This document shows positions 40,181-52,129 of a DNA stretch of 64,000 nucleotides, in pieces. A program made the translations under genes and the position numbers. The stretch comes from Penium margaritaceum (taxonomy: Eukaryota > Streptophyta > Zygnematophyceae > Desmidiales > Peniaceae), in NCBI GenBank assembly GCA_023375785.1, contig SZWC01000569.1, positions 53,115 to 117,114 of the forward strand, read 5' to 3'. The notes beneath the pieces are model-generated. The model was not told where the DNA came from, ran no database searches, and saw only the letters and a list, made by a program, of their open reading frames with translations. Position 1 is the stretch's first letter. Every line of letters begins with the position of its first letter.

Positions 40181-42290
40181 ATGACGGTGAATGGAGCAAA
40201 CACACCTGACGCACCTGACCAAGCGTTAGTTGCAAATTTCATGGTGAATGGCGCAGCCCCTATAACCCCAACAGCCAACCCATTGAAGGCTCACTCGGGC
40301 TCAACAAACCATTTGCCTCCGCCGTCTCCCACTAGGAAGATATCCGGAAAGCTGGAAGACACTGGCCAACAAGCTCATGTTAATCAACACCTATATCAAA
40401 AGATTTCAGGACTCAAAAGCCTCAAAACCCATCTGCTCCATTAACTCAACATGGCGGTGGAGGAGCTTCAAAATGCACATGTGTGGGAAGCACTAATCAC
40501 CGAGAAGAATGTCTAACTCTCGAGCAAGCTCCAAACTTGTCTAGCACTGCCCGAGCGGTTTGATCCTGCAAACTCCAAAGGATAAATGTTCTGGATGTGG
40601 CTAACAATTCTATAGGTTTATTTCACTATGAATGGGGTAAAAAAAAAAAAAAATGACCTCGCGGCGTTGCTTTTGCTTGGCATGGCGTCAAGTTGGTGGT
40701 CTGATCTAAAGACCATCCAATGGCACCAGGAGACTGGCAAACTTGGATCAATGGCTCACGCGACTGCTCTCACATCGTTGACCGTAGGTGTTCTACCTCA
40801 CAAGCAGAGCAATCCGACGTGGCATGTTTCACTCACTCCACTGGAAAACAAGATGGAATTCACGTAGGCCATTTTTACACATTAACCGGCGCATTAACTA
40901 CAAGCAACAACCTCGCACGAGTTTTTACTACATCTCCACTGCCAAAAGTTCACAGACCTTACGGTGATGATGGTGAACGGAGCAAGCATACCCAGCAACA
41001 AGAAGCAGTAACCGGCAAATACTCGGGCGATGGAGGCTTAGCATTGTGCGAACAATGGCACTCTCCTCGCGAACAAGGAAGCAACGAGAAAATTTACTAT
41101 GAATAGTGCAGCATTTTTTATTCCGACGGCCAACCCGGTGACAGACCTCTCAGGCTTGGGGAACCCTTTGCCCCCGCCATTGCCTGCCAAGATGATACCT
41201 GGTGCAATGGGAGGCACCGACCAACAGGCTAGCATGAACAAAGGCCTGTACCAGAAGTTGTTGTGACTTGAGAGCCTCAACACCCATATGATATAGTTAC
41301 TCAATACGGCAATGGAGGAGGTATAGAGGTATCACGCGTGGGAAGTAGTATTCGCAAAGAGGAATCTTCAAATCTTGAGTGAATTCCAAGTTCAACTGAC
41401 ACTCCCTCAATAGTTTCATCCTGCAAACTCTTAAGGACCGATGATCAGGATATATAAGAAGAGTTTGAAGGTGTATTTTACCGCTGCCGGGGTCAACAAC
41501 GAAAGAGAGATGATTGGATTTGTGGTCACTTTTGTGTGGCACGGCTTTGATTTGGTGGTCTGATCTGAAGGTTGTTTAACAGCATTATGAGACCAACGGA
41601 GCTGGATCAATGGCTCATGTGAATTCTCTCACAACATCGACCACATGTGTTTTGCCTCTAGGGCCAATCAATTCATTGTGACATGACTCTTTGACTCTAC
41701 TGAAGAACTAGACGGACATCCCACACGCCACACTCACCCATTTCAAAAAGGTTAACAAGAGTTTTCATGCATGTTGTAGGCTTCAACGCTTGCGTTAGCA
41801 ATTAAGCGTGACAGGATACACAAATGTTTTTAGAAAATCATCACCAGTAGTGACCTTAACCTCTACAAGCTCTATTTCTATGACACCGGCAACCTCAAGC
41901 ACGATGTTTGGCAAGAGATTCCCATAGTCGGCATCCAAGATGACCTTCCAAAATGATCGCAACAGTTGATTGTATTGACAGCAGCGACTATGATGCTCAA
42001 GTATAGGAATACAACGATTGGCGAGCCCAAATCCGCACCTCCTATTGCGGCGGAGGGAAGTCACAAGCCGTAAAAACCTCATCTCCAATGGAGATTGAAA
42101 CTGTTGATCAATGCAATTAACAGCTCTACAGGACTTGCAGGAAGCCGTGATATGTCTCGCGTGACTGTCAGAAATGACGTCTACATGTGAAAAGGGAGGA
42201 AAGTCACAGGGGAAAAATGACGAGTCGAGAAACAACAAGGGGAAGGAACAGATGGCAGAACTGCTTTCTGTTAAAAAAAAATCTAAGCCG
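40181..42290 (+). pseudogene. Gypsy A gag, with a repeated N-terminal half
   Basis: 40181-40860 reads as gag: NGAAPITPTANPLKAHSGS, the core VYFTMNGVKKKKNDLAALLL and SSWWSDLKTIQWHQETGKL. About 40950-41690 repeats the same order (FIPTANPVTDLSGLGNPLPP, VYFTAAGVNNEREM). The gag end at 41690-42290 follows, with GIQDDLP, a region matching the gypsy E gag around IAAAERIDTTAYNA, and a decayed knuckle zone. The gypsy E gag shows the single-copy order. Fossil copy. Confidence 0.75.
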
Positions 42291-42579
42291 ACCGATCGCC
42301 TATGTGAGCAGCTCGCATCTCCGCATACAATGGTTCTTGAGATTGCAAATTTTGACAAGGGGTACAAGTACGACCAACCAAAATAACTGTCAAGATCAAA
42401 GCAGAGTTCAAAACATAACGGCACCCGCAAAACGGTACCTGCAATCCTATTACCTGCAATATGCAAAATGGTACCTGCATTATTGGTTTGAGGAGCTTCT
42501 CGCATCTTTGTACACAATGACATGGTTTAAAATCGGGTTTACAGACCAGACCAGGGGTGTTTCCAAGAAAAACTGTTGA

Positions 42580-43156
42580 TGGAAAACTTCAGATCCATCG
42601 ACTTTGCGAACCTCTCCGACCGCAAATCAGTGATCCACATGACGTAGTGGTATGAAGGAATTGTTCAATGAGCAACCATGACATCATCCTCGGATGAGAC
42701 TCCCTGTGCCGGCATGTTTTTCTCATAGATGAAAGCAGTGGATCAGTATATGTCAGCGTAAAAGGTAGAAAATGACACATACCTTTGATTGAGCGACCCA
42801 CAATGTAGCGGCGGTAATGGGAGGTAGCAGAGGTGGAAGTAGCACAGCAAGTTGCAGCAGTCACAAAATGATGACCGATATCTTTGGACGTATCCAAAAG
42901 ATGTATACCACACAGAGCCCAAGTATGGCTAGTCCATGTGGAGTCAGGGGAAGTATATGAAATCATAGTAGTAGAGGTCAAAACATTACCCTCGACACCT
43001 AATAAATCCATAGGTGTTCCGGAGGAGTTTGCACCACTTGCTGAGGAGTTTGAAGGGGGTTCTCCTGGAAAACTAACCAAAGACTTACCTCCACGCTGAA
43101 AGGTCAGTCACTAGATAGACATGAAGCAGGGTAATAGATTGATGGTGAAGGGGACC
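42580..43156 (+). pseudogene. Gypsy A protease/pre-RT region
   Basis: Ends with SKRCIPHRAQVWLVHVESGE and VPEEFAPLAEEFEGG, matching the gypsy E segment with PEEFVPLIQGC. Directly followed by the MITE at 43159. Fossil copy. Confidence 0.65.
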
Positions 43157-43158
43157 TA
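43157..43158. other. TA target duplication, left of MITE 1
   Basis: TA precedes the terminal CCCTA; a second TA follows at 43761-43762. Confidence 0.6.
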
Positions 43159-43760
43159 CCCTAATGGTCTTGATTTCGATGTTAATGTTTTCCTTTGGTC
43201 GTCCAAAAGTGTAAAAATAAATTGCTTAGTTGAATTAAACGTCAAATGATTTCTCAGGGAGATTTGTTGAATTTAATGGATCATGCATAAATCTTGGCTA
43301 ACTGGGTTCTATTTCACTTTTTGTTTTAGCTTGTGTGTTTTTTTCCCACTTTGTACCTCCATTCTTTCTGAAAATGTGTTCCGCTCTCCCAGTCCATCAC
43401 TGCCCCGTTGATCCGCTTTCCCACTGTGATGTTGGCCCGCTCCCCTGCTATCAGGCCATAGTGCCCTCTTGTCGCCCCGCAGATATGCTGCCATGTCAGC
43501 TCGTAGCAGCCATTGTGGCAATCGAGGAATCGTTTTGCTGCCAAGCTGCAGATTTGGTGACTCCATGGCGCATGAGCACGACGGATTTGTCAAAACCAAG
43601 GATCATTAAGGAGTTACACTCGACCCATTGCCAAATTTAAGAGTACACCCTCACCCTAAGAATAAAACCAAGGCACTACCAACTAGATCTGAACCCAAAA
43701 TGAAATTGAGGAACATCAATTTCATCGAAATCTAATTGTTGGAATTAAGGACCAATAGGG
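43159..43760. mobile_element. MITE 1 (602 bp, TA target, CCCTA termini)
   Basis: Terminal inverted repeats CCCTAATGGTCTTGATTTCG (left) and the reverse complement of GGACCAATAGGG (right), flanked by TA. Gypsy A coding-type sequence abuts on both sides (VMVKGT-type reading before, SDYALTELKKHLAEM after), which supports a clean insertion. The left end shares CCCTA and TTGATTTCGATGTTAA-type sequence with MITE 2. No transposase seen; the 101-codon ORF inside has no recognisable motif. The 2-bp TA target suggests a Tc1/mariner-type mover. Confidence 0.7.
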
Positions 43761-43762
43761 TA

Positions 43763-44292
43763 ATGGTTGAGTGACTACGCGCTGACCGAACTCAAGAAGC
43801 ATCTGGCTGAGATGCTTGGTCAAGGGCTCATCAGACAATCAACATCACTCTACGTGACACGTGTATTCTTTGTGAAAAATGAAACTGGAGGGATGCAGAT
43901 GTGCGTGGACTACTGAGCGTTGAACAACATGTCCATCATGTGGACAGCCTCTTCTGCCACGAGCAAACACTTTTACCAACTCCGTGGCATACATTTTTTT
44001 ACCAAAATTGACCTGTATAGCAGCCATCATCATATCTGTATACCTCACAAGGATGTTACAAAGACGGCGTTCTACACCAGATGTGGGTAATTTGAGTTGA
44101 CAATTATGCCTCCGCAACATTCATGGCAGTGGTAAACAATACATTTTGCCCACATGTTAATGATTTTGTTGTCGTGTATCTTGAAGACATCCTAGTGTAC
44201 AGCCGCATCCCGGAGAAGGACAATGGAAATATAAAAAAAGTCATTGAGATTTTAGTGAAAGAGAAAATCTTTAAAAAAATCTCAATATAATG
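43763..44292 (+). pseudogene. Gypsy A reverse transcriptase, first part
   Basis: Motifs DYALTELKKHLAEMLGQG, IRQSTSLYVTRVFFVKNETG, MQMCVDY, FTKIDLYS and a YLEDILVYSR-type catalytic box. It stops where gypsy B begins. Fossil copy. Confidence 0.85.
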
Positions 44293-44933
44293 TGTCAAGT
44301 CTCTAGCTCCGACCCAAAAGTCTTTGTCAGGGTTTGCAAAGGGTTTTCCCCTCCGCATCACTCTGGGGGAAATTTTCACCAACGACCCAAACATGGAGAC
44401 AGATGTTGCAAGTCCCCATAGGCACATTTCTATTTTTACATTGCCCCCTCATTCTGGGTCTGAAAGGAGGAGGGTGTCATCCTGTAATCATGCATTTGCA
44501 TGAGTTATTTGGATTGAAAACTCATTTTTGTAATGAACAAACTCAAGTTATATTTTATGCTACGGCATAGACTCTTCTTGTGTAAGGCATGTTGGGCAAT
44601 TTCATGCTCGCGCTGTTCTTTGTTCTCTGGAGCCTCACTCCCTTGCTTTGTCTCTCTCTCTCACTTATGACGGTGACAAGGAGAGGATGAGGACAAGGGA
44701 TCGAGGCCACACGCCTTGGCTCATGAGGCCTTCCGGCCTCATGGCTGCCAATCGAGCGGCCAACAGGTAGCTGGTCAATGGCCGGTCGGCCACCTGACTA
44801 GCCATCTGCCATCCAGACGGCCGGCGGCTAGTGAAGGGCTGCCCACCGGCCAGCCCTCGTTTTCGCAAGGGGTGGTGTCCAGCCACCCCTCGCTTTGACG
44901 AGGAGGGATGGCCGAACCGGCCCTCCCGCTACA
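44293..44933 (-). repeat. Gypsy B 3' LTR
   Basis: 641 bp. Direct repeat of 52897-53893: shared GTCAAGTCTCTAGCTC / GTTGAGTCTCCAGCTC, a CT tract, then GGCCAACAGGT, the CACCCCTCGCTT block and CTCCCGCT(A/G)CA. Confidence 0.8.
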
Positions 44934-44943
44934 CTCCTTCCCA
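44934..44943 (-). other. Gypsy B polypurine tract
   Basis: The minus strand reads GGGAAGGAG immediately before the LTR start TGTAGCGGGAG. Confidence 0.7.
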
Positions 44944-45706
44944 CTAGCTGTGAACCGTCCCAATTCATGAACAACAACTAGGAGTACCAGTCAATAATTT
45001 GTCAGCGTTATGAAAGGAAATCCATAATTATGGCTACCCAGCTAAGCATGAACATGTATACAGCGCTTGAACCTAAGCTGCAACTTGTCAATTAGGATGG
45101 CTAGCAGCTTCCCTCTTTTTGGCCGGATTTTCGACACGAAAACTATGTTGGACATCCCCAACATCCTATGGCCGCTGTCCATGAATGCTGCCCACTAGGA
45201 GTGTTTTTTATTCTTGCATTCAGGTGGTGTCCCTTTCCACACGTCAATCTGTGCAAGCTGCTAGCTTGCTCCAATACTCGTTGACCTCCCCCATGGACAG
45301 CCGAGATTTGGACTCCCATAAGTTATGTTCAGATTCACAACCGGCCCAACGAACAACGTATTTCCTAACAACCCATGACCTAGTTGTACACTCTCGGAAC
45401 TAGAGTAGGCAAAGAACCTCGTGTTGGCCGTTGGCAACGAGGTCTGTCTGTGGTGGAAGAATGGTTCCTTCTATCATGCATCGAGCCAAAATGCTCACAT
45501 TAAACACATCATGCGTCCTCATAATGGGCGGGAGCAAAAATCACTATGCCATTGGCCCGATGTGTACAACAATAGGAAACGGTCCAATCCACTTCGCTGT
45601 AATTTTTGTACCCTTGGCGACTTCATCAAAAGGTTACTAGTGCTGTTTAGCACCTTTTTTCCAATGTCAAACAGACAACGTGGTAACTTTTATTGGCATG
45701 TGCCTT

Positions 45707-46309
45707 TTATTGTTGTCCAGCCCCTTGAAGATGACCCTTTGTTCTATACAGTAAGGAGTCCATTTGCCTGGAAAAGGAGTGAGCAGAAGGAACCCCTCCT
45801 TTTGTACTCGTACTATGCACCACACAATAAGACACCACTAGATATCGGCCAATATTTAACATGAACGGTGTGTATTGAGCAGGCTCTTTTACAAAGTTTT
45901 TTGCGGTAAACTCTGTCGGTGTTAGGAATTCATCCCAGTCATTCATCGGAGGGTCTACATACATACGGAGCATTTGCTCTAGAATGCAATTCATGCACTC
46001 TGTTTTTCCGTTGGTCTGAGGGTGAAATTTCGTTGACATTTGAGACTCACTACCAAAGCACTCGTACATATTTTGCCACAAATCACTAGCGAATTTTCCG
46101 TAATGATTGGAGATAATGCACAAAGACAAGCCGTGGTATTTCACAAAATCTTTGAAGAAGAGACGAGCGGTCTCCTTGGTGTTTACATCAGTGGTTGTAG
46201 GAGTCAAATAGAGCATCTTTGTGAGAAAATCCAAAACCTCTAGTATTGCATCGTGGCCACTGGCCGGGCCGGGAAACCAGTCATAAAGTCCATGACGACA
46301 CTCTTGCAT
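45707..46309 (-). CDS. Gypsy B integrase region
   Basis: 200-codon frame with Ty3/gypsy integrase core signatures: AILEVLDFLTKMLYLTPT, ARLFFKDFVKYHGL, IISNHYGKFASDLWQNM and KFHPQTNGKTECMNCILEQM (the HPQTNGQTE-type motif), then YTPFMLN. It lies after RNase H in element order, as in Ty3/gypsy. Residues before the core (HHCC finger) are not recognisable here. Fossil copy. Confidence 0.85.
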   Translation of the reverse strand: MQECRHGLYDWFPGPASGHDAILEVLDFLTKMLYLTPTTTDVNTKETARLFFKDFVKYHGLSLCIISNHYGKFASDLWQNMYECFGSESQMSTKFHPQTNGKTECMNCILEQMLRMYVDPPMNDWDEFLTPTEFTAKNFVKEPAQYTPFMLNIGRYLVVSYCVVHSTSTKGGVPSAHSFSRQMDSLLYRTKGHLQGAGQQ

Positions 46310-46847
46310 GGACTCTCGAGAATGTGAAGCTCTTGGAGGACTTAAAAGATATGTTAACTACTAACCTTGTTCCTAGGACATGGGTTGCATGTCATGCAAT
46401 GCTTCAGGACATCGACAATCCATCCTGGCCACCAAAAGTGTTTTGAGAGTTCTTATTTGGTCTTTTGAGGTCCCACATGACCTGTGACTGGTGGGTGGTG
46501 GAACAGGGAGATAATCTTCGCTCAAAGGTCTCCCAAGGTCGGCACATTTACTTTTTTTTTTTCTGTGCCAGAATATTCTTGTGGCCTCCACCTATTTGTA
46601 CTACTCCATATTCTAAGATTCCTGAAACCAATAATCCACACAGTATCCCATCCGAGTTCTATTTGTAGAGCCATTATATTAGATACTCTCTTGAAGTGGT
46701 TGTCAGAGGGATGCAGGGGGTGTCTGGTGTTTTCATTGTAGCTGTCACAACGGCCATAAGACACCCACCAGCCTCCGTGGCTGCTTTAACTTCTACAGGC
46801 TGTCAGCGTAATGGATCACCCACGTTGATGTGTCCTGGCCAATATGT

Positions 46848-47096
46848 TCACGTGAACAAGAATCGGCTGACATGTTTGCTCCAATGCACCTTTTGTCTCG
46901 AAAGGTATGATTGACTTCGGAAAAAAATCAATGGGTTGTGGTCCGTCACGATGGTCACATCCTCCCGACTACCCTTAAAGTGGCAACACCATATCTTAAA
47001 AGCATTAGCCATTGCGAGGCGCTCCGCAGTCTCATACCACGTCTCCACAAGGATGAGATTCCAGCTCTCGTACGCAACTGGATGACCATATTGCAT
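46848..47096 (-). pseudogene. Gypsy B RNase H region
   Basis: GHPVAYESWNL, ETWYETAERLAMANAFKIWC and VTIVTDHNPLIFFRSQSYLS are standard Ty3/gypsy RNase H motifs. Fossil copy. Confidence 0.85.
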
Positions 47097-47299
47097 GAGG
47101 ATTGCTCCAACGCATCACATTGTACCTCCTACGATTGCGATGGATCAAAAAGAGCGACATTGGATGTTATGGATAGAAGCTCTTTGACATTAAGATAAGC
47201 ATTCTCATAGTCAGATGTCCATTTCCAATGTATGTACTTCTATGTGAGCCTGATTGACGGAGCTTCCAGGGTTGGATATCCTTGCATAAACCATCAAAA

Positions 47300-47930
47300 T
47301 TAGTTTGCAATGCAGAGGAAAGACCTTATCTGCTCACAATGTTGTGGGTACAACCAGTCCACTGCAGTTTAGAACTTTTGTGGTTCGACATGGATGACTA
47401 TGTATCCAAGGTTATTGAGCTCATCTTGTTCAAACTTGCACTTGCTCACTTTTGCACCAGACTTCTGTTCTTGAAGGATCGTGATGACTTCACATGGATG
47501 TTTCATGTACTCTTCCATTGATCTGGACAAAAACCAGGATGTCGTCTAGGTAAATAAAGACAAATTGACCGAGATGCTTAGCAGTATTTGATTAATTTCT
47601 CCTTGGAAGGTTGCTGGGTGTTTGTTATCCCAAAGCATAAAACCCGAAACTAATGTTGTTCCATGTGTGTTAAACAACCAGTGTTTTGGATCCATCATCT
47701 CCCATGATACAAAGTTGATGGTACCCTTGGGAAAAATCCGAGGACAAAAGCTTCCTCAACCCATGGAAAGAGGAATCAATTCTTCACCGTCATCTTGTTC
47801 AGCCCTCGGTAGTCCACGCACATGCATAAACCATCGTCTCTTTTGTTCACAAGAAGGATCGGCACACTACACAACAAGATAATTGGCCTGATCCACCCTT
47901 TTCCTGTGTACTCTTTGATTTGGCATTCGA
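47300..47930 (-). pseudogene. Gypsy B reverse transcriptase region
   Basis: The minus strand around 47870-47800 reads LVNKRDDGLCMCVDYRGLNK, the conserved Ty3/gypsy start. A VFIYLDDILVF-type catalytic box lies near 47550. Strongly decayed fossil. Confidence 0.75.
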
Positions 47931-48308
47931 CCTCTCACCTTTTTGCCGAACTAAGGTGATACCGTACTGCCACATGAAAAGAAGAAATAATATCTTTCTA
48001 GGCATCTTTTTATATTTATGTGCAATTGTACAGTCCTACTTTGTATTTGTGTGGAAATTGGGTTCAACCTTGTCTTTATTTTGTGCATCGGACTAAATGT
48101 ATTCGTTCAGCAAGCACAACTCCCACGAGCATCGAATAGCCGGCACACGAAACATTTGGCCACTAAATGTTGTCGCGAGACATCGCACCGCTCACAACAC
48201 GTGGGCTTGCGTCTTGACGGCGAATCGTGGATGAGTCTCCACTAGTGGAGTTCGAAGTTCGATAATTGAAACTTTGAAATCCGGTCTCCCACTGCTTGTG
48301 CCAGGAAT

Positions 48309-48749
48309 TGAACACGACCGGCCGTCGAATTTGTGTTTGTGTGGAACCAGGTTTGACTGTTTTGTATTTGTGTGGAACCACCAAGGACGCTTCTTCATTT
48401 ATAAAAAAACTAAAATTGTTCTTGCATTTCTTTTCACGTGGCAGTACGGTACATGGGTTTGAAAGGAGGAGTCGCCTCCAGTTGTAGTGGAATTGTGCGG
48501 CTCATGTACCGTTCGAGTAGAAGCCCATNTGAACACGACCGGCCGTCGAATTTGTGTTTGTGTGGAACCAGGTTTGACTGTTTTGTATTTGTGTGGAACC
48601 ACCAAGGACGCTTCTTCATTTATAAAAAAACTAAAATTGTTCTTGCATTTCTTTTCACGTGGCAGTACGGTACATGGGTTTGAAAGGAGGAGTCGCCTCC
48701 AGTTGTAGTGGAATTGTGCGGCTCATGTACCGTTCGAGTAGAAGCCCAT
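48309..48749. repeat. Exact 220-bp tandem duplication flanking a single N
   Basis: 48309-48528 and 48530-48749 appear identical base for base, separated by one N at 48529. This pattern is typical of two contig ends that overlap but were joined with a gap rather than merged. Confidence 0.9.
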
Positions 48750-49099
48750 TCAGTGGGTCTTATAATGAATTGTAGAACCCACCACTAGATACTTCATTTC
48801 TTGTGATATGTGTTCCTTCACATTGCCCTCCACATTGAGTAGCTGAGCCAAGAAGTATCGAGAACCTTGTCAAATATGCCTATTGACCTACATCACGTCC
48901 AAGCTGGTACGGAAATTATGTTAGGTTAGTGGAAAATCTGTACTCGAAATCAACGTAAAGTGATATTATCCATTTCAAATGATAAGGAACTTAGATTAAA
49001 GCACATCAAAGATGTATTCTTGTGGAGCCAGTGATCACCTAGCACCACGTCCAATCTGTCAAAAAGGTTGAATACCTTCAATATGACACCTTGTGTGTA

Positions 49100-49400
49100 C
49101 CTTCAGATGTCAACTTTTGCTTTATCAGTACCAATCACATGTACCATACAGTCGTCACCAATGAAAACTACGCTATTCAATGGCACGTACTTCAAGCCCA
49201 CTTGTTGGGTAATTCCAAGGCTAACAACGGAGACATCCCCTCCAAAATCGGCTTGTACTCTCATGGGAGCACCGGCCAGGTTTCTTTTTGAAATTATGTT
49301 GTGATGTTGCCTCTGCTCTTCCCAGTGAAAAGGCTCGATGACGGCAAGCCAAGTTTGTGGTTCATATGGAATCGGTACGGTAGTCTCCACACGTACTATG
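49100..49400 (-). pseudogene. Gypsy B protease region
   Basis: The frame at 49390-49103 includes DFGGDVSVVSLGITQQVGL and YVPLNSVVFIGDDC, the strand pattern around a retropepsin active site. The classical DTG is not obvious. Position between gag and reverse transcriptase supports the call. Confidence 0.55.
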
Positions 49401-49705
49401 ATTCATCCACTCAGATCTACATCTTGCGGCCACGTGTGAATTTACTCTTTAAATTTGACCGGGTCAAAATCATCGACCAAATAAAGCATAAACATGATTG
49501 AGCTCATCTCTTTGAGGGCGTTTTCTTTAGCCACTAAGTCACACAACTCTTGTATGGTGGTGGGTGTGACCACCACTAAACATGTTTGATGATGCATCTT
49601 GTACAAAGATGTAAGGTTTAGCTACAAATGCTGGTCAGCAAATGTTGAACGAGGAACAATGAGACGGAAGAAAACAATAGACAAGTTTATACTGGTCAAA
49701 ATAAT

Positions 49706-50195
49706 GAACCCATACGCGTGATCCAATCTTACCCCTCGATAGTCCCCATAAATGTCACTCAGGGATGGGGAAAAACCCACACCACAGCATTGTCCATTTC
49801 CACGGCCAAGCCCAATCCCACCACCGAGACCTTGTCAGCAACCTTGTATGCGGCCTCCTGTTACACCATCGTTATAAGGTGCTGCTTCTACAGCCAGCGT
49901 TGTGGCCTCTTGTCCACCACTAGTAGCCTCAAGGAACTAAGTCAAAATTATGAACCCATACTCGTGATTCAGTTTTACCCCTCAATGGCCCCCGCTAACA
50001 GCACGCAGGGGTCAAGAAAAACCCACACCAAAGCATCGTCCATTTCCAATGCACAGTCCAATCCCAACACCGAGACCTTGTCAGCAACCTCGTCTGCGAC
50101 CTCCTATTACACCATCCTTACAAGGTGTTGCTTTTACAGCCAACACCGTGGCCTCTTGTCCACCACGAGTAGCCTCAAGGAACTGAGTCCAAATT
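49706..50195. repeat. Two tandem copies of a 246-bp unit within gypsy B
   Basis: Copies at about 49706-49951 and 49952-50195 share GAACCCATAC, CCGAGACCTTGTCAGCAACC, TGTGGCCTCTTGTCCACCA-like sequence and TAGCCTCAAGGAACT. They differ at roughly 15-20% of positions, so this is a real old duplication, not an assembly copy. Confidence 0.8.
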
Positions 50196-50436
50196 GGACC
50201 ATGATGTATATGGTTGTGGTGGCCTCCATCACATAATGTTGTGTAACGAAATTCATGTGCAACTTGTAGCTCGTCGTTTTTGCGGTCACGCTTGTGGTTG
50301 GGAACCTTGTGCCCACTAGTCTTCTTCACTGGAGGGTTTACAGGATGCTTTCCCTTGACCCCACCTTGCTGCTCCGCTGTCCCTCTAGCCCCTGTAGCGT
50401 TGATGCACATGTCATGGCCTTGCTATGCACACATGT

Positions 50437-52013
50437 TTAGCCGTACTCCGAGTAGTGCTTTAGTTTTTCCAAATACAATTCAGTCAGGTAGTTGCTCAAA
50501 GCCCTCCATCCTATCCAAGCTTGGCCTGTTGCCGCCATGGTGGTCTTGTCCTTGAGCTTCTTGCTCGCAAGACCATCACACAAGCACTCCAAGAGCAAGT
50601 AACCCAGGTATCGAAAGGTCTGGATCCCATCACCCTTGGTGAAGCTTTTGGCTTCCTCCACCAATACAGTGAAGTCGCTCGAGTAGGCCTTAAGAAAGCT
50701 ACCGAGCTGGTTGAAGTCCTTGATGTTGTGAAAGGCACGATGTGCCTCCTCACCTTGGATGCAATTCTTGATAGAGCAAAAGGCCTCCCATGACATGGGA
50801 TACCACTAAAGGCATAGTTGATTCACACCCCAATCCTTGAACACCTACTTGAAGAGTTTGTCTCCAAGCCATGTTGTAGTGATTTCATCCCACTGACTGA
50901 GTGGAGTCTTGTGGACGCGCATAATGTGCTCCATATGCTTTAGCCAGTCAGTTAGTTTCATGTCCTTCTGGAAGATCTCCACACTATGGAGGGAGGATGT
51001 GTTCATGACCAACCCCGATGTTGTTGAGGTAGGCAAGTCCTTGCTGCCACAAGAAATGACATCAGCACATATAATACACTGCGACTGTTGCTACATCCAT
51101 ACCTAGGTCACACTGTGAAACACCTTGTCAAGGTCGTCACATTGGCACGTTGCCTCATGAGCGGCCAATCGCTAAAGCTAGAGATCATGGTCCAGATCCG
51201 CAGTGCTTTACCCAATGTGGACCTGCAGGTTTACAGACACAAAATTCAACTCTGATGTAGTCAGTATATAAGCGACAGCCTCGATGGCTTCACGTTGTCC
51301 ATGCACCTTTGTCCAGTATAGGAGGGTAAATTTCACATCCACACCTTCAAGGAGTCCCACCTTTTGGAAGAAGCTATTGTCAATGACGACGCTCGAATGG
51401 ACGTGGGTTTGTTCTATCGCAGGCACAAATTAGAAAGGGGGGTTTGTCCCCACTCCTCCAGATGGTGACGAGCACCGTCACTACTCATCTTGAGTTGTCT
51501 TGCTGCCTCGACAGCTAACTCAATAAGCCTCTGACATTTGGTGCAAAAAACCTTCGTGGCCACATTGTTCGGCTCGTACTCGTGCGAATGTCTTGCGTGA
51601 ATTCTTCCGTCGCCTTTGCTGCTATCAGTAGCTTTGTGGGATCCGGTAGACATCTTGCCCCTCTCAAGCGATGAGCTCAAGTGCGCCACACGACGATTGC
51701 AATGATTGCGATAATCATCATCTTTGTCGTTGTTAACCTTGTGCTCTTCATCAAGATGCACTCTCGAGTGGTCCTCCTTGAGCACATCCTCCATTGTGTG
51801 GGAGTCATCCATGTACCCATCAACGTGCTCATTGAGCACGTTTTTTGTTTCCACACGCTTCTCAGTGTCGCCGAGTTTAACGCTGGTTGCCTTCGGTAGT
51901 ATGGATGCCATACCATTGGCAACCGTGCTTGTAGTGACGTCCCCTAATATGTGGATTCTGTTGATGACATGTGGTGAGGCCGTCACCACCTTGCCCTTGT
52001 TGGTCTTGGACAA
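50437..52013 (-). pseudogene. Gypsy B gag
   Basis: The N-terminal 199-codon frame (52013-51414) starts MSKTNKGKVVTASPHVINRI. It is rich in charged residues with a helical HLSSSLERGK region and an isolated CTKCQ. Downstream frames at 51036-50845 (LTDWLKHMEHIMRVHKTPLS) and 50796-50437 (FLKAYSSDFTVLVEEAKSFT, FRYLGYLLLECLCDGLASKK) match a gag capsid-like core. Fossil copy. Confidence 0.65.
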
Positions 52014-52129
52014 AATTCAAATTGTCATTCTTTTGTACGTGCAACTAGCACATGAAGATCTTTGTGAGGGTCATGCCATAACCTCCGGGAGGTGTCGCGT
52101 CAAGAAATTTCCTTTCTCTCACAATCAGT

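Noticed and set aside
41795-42523. 242-codon minus-strand ORF, one of the longer ones in the window
   Set aside because: It is the antisense shadow of the decayed gypsy A gag end; the plus strand here matches the gypsy E gag (GIQDDLP and the following region).
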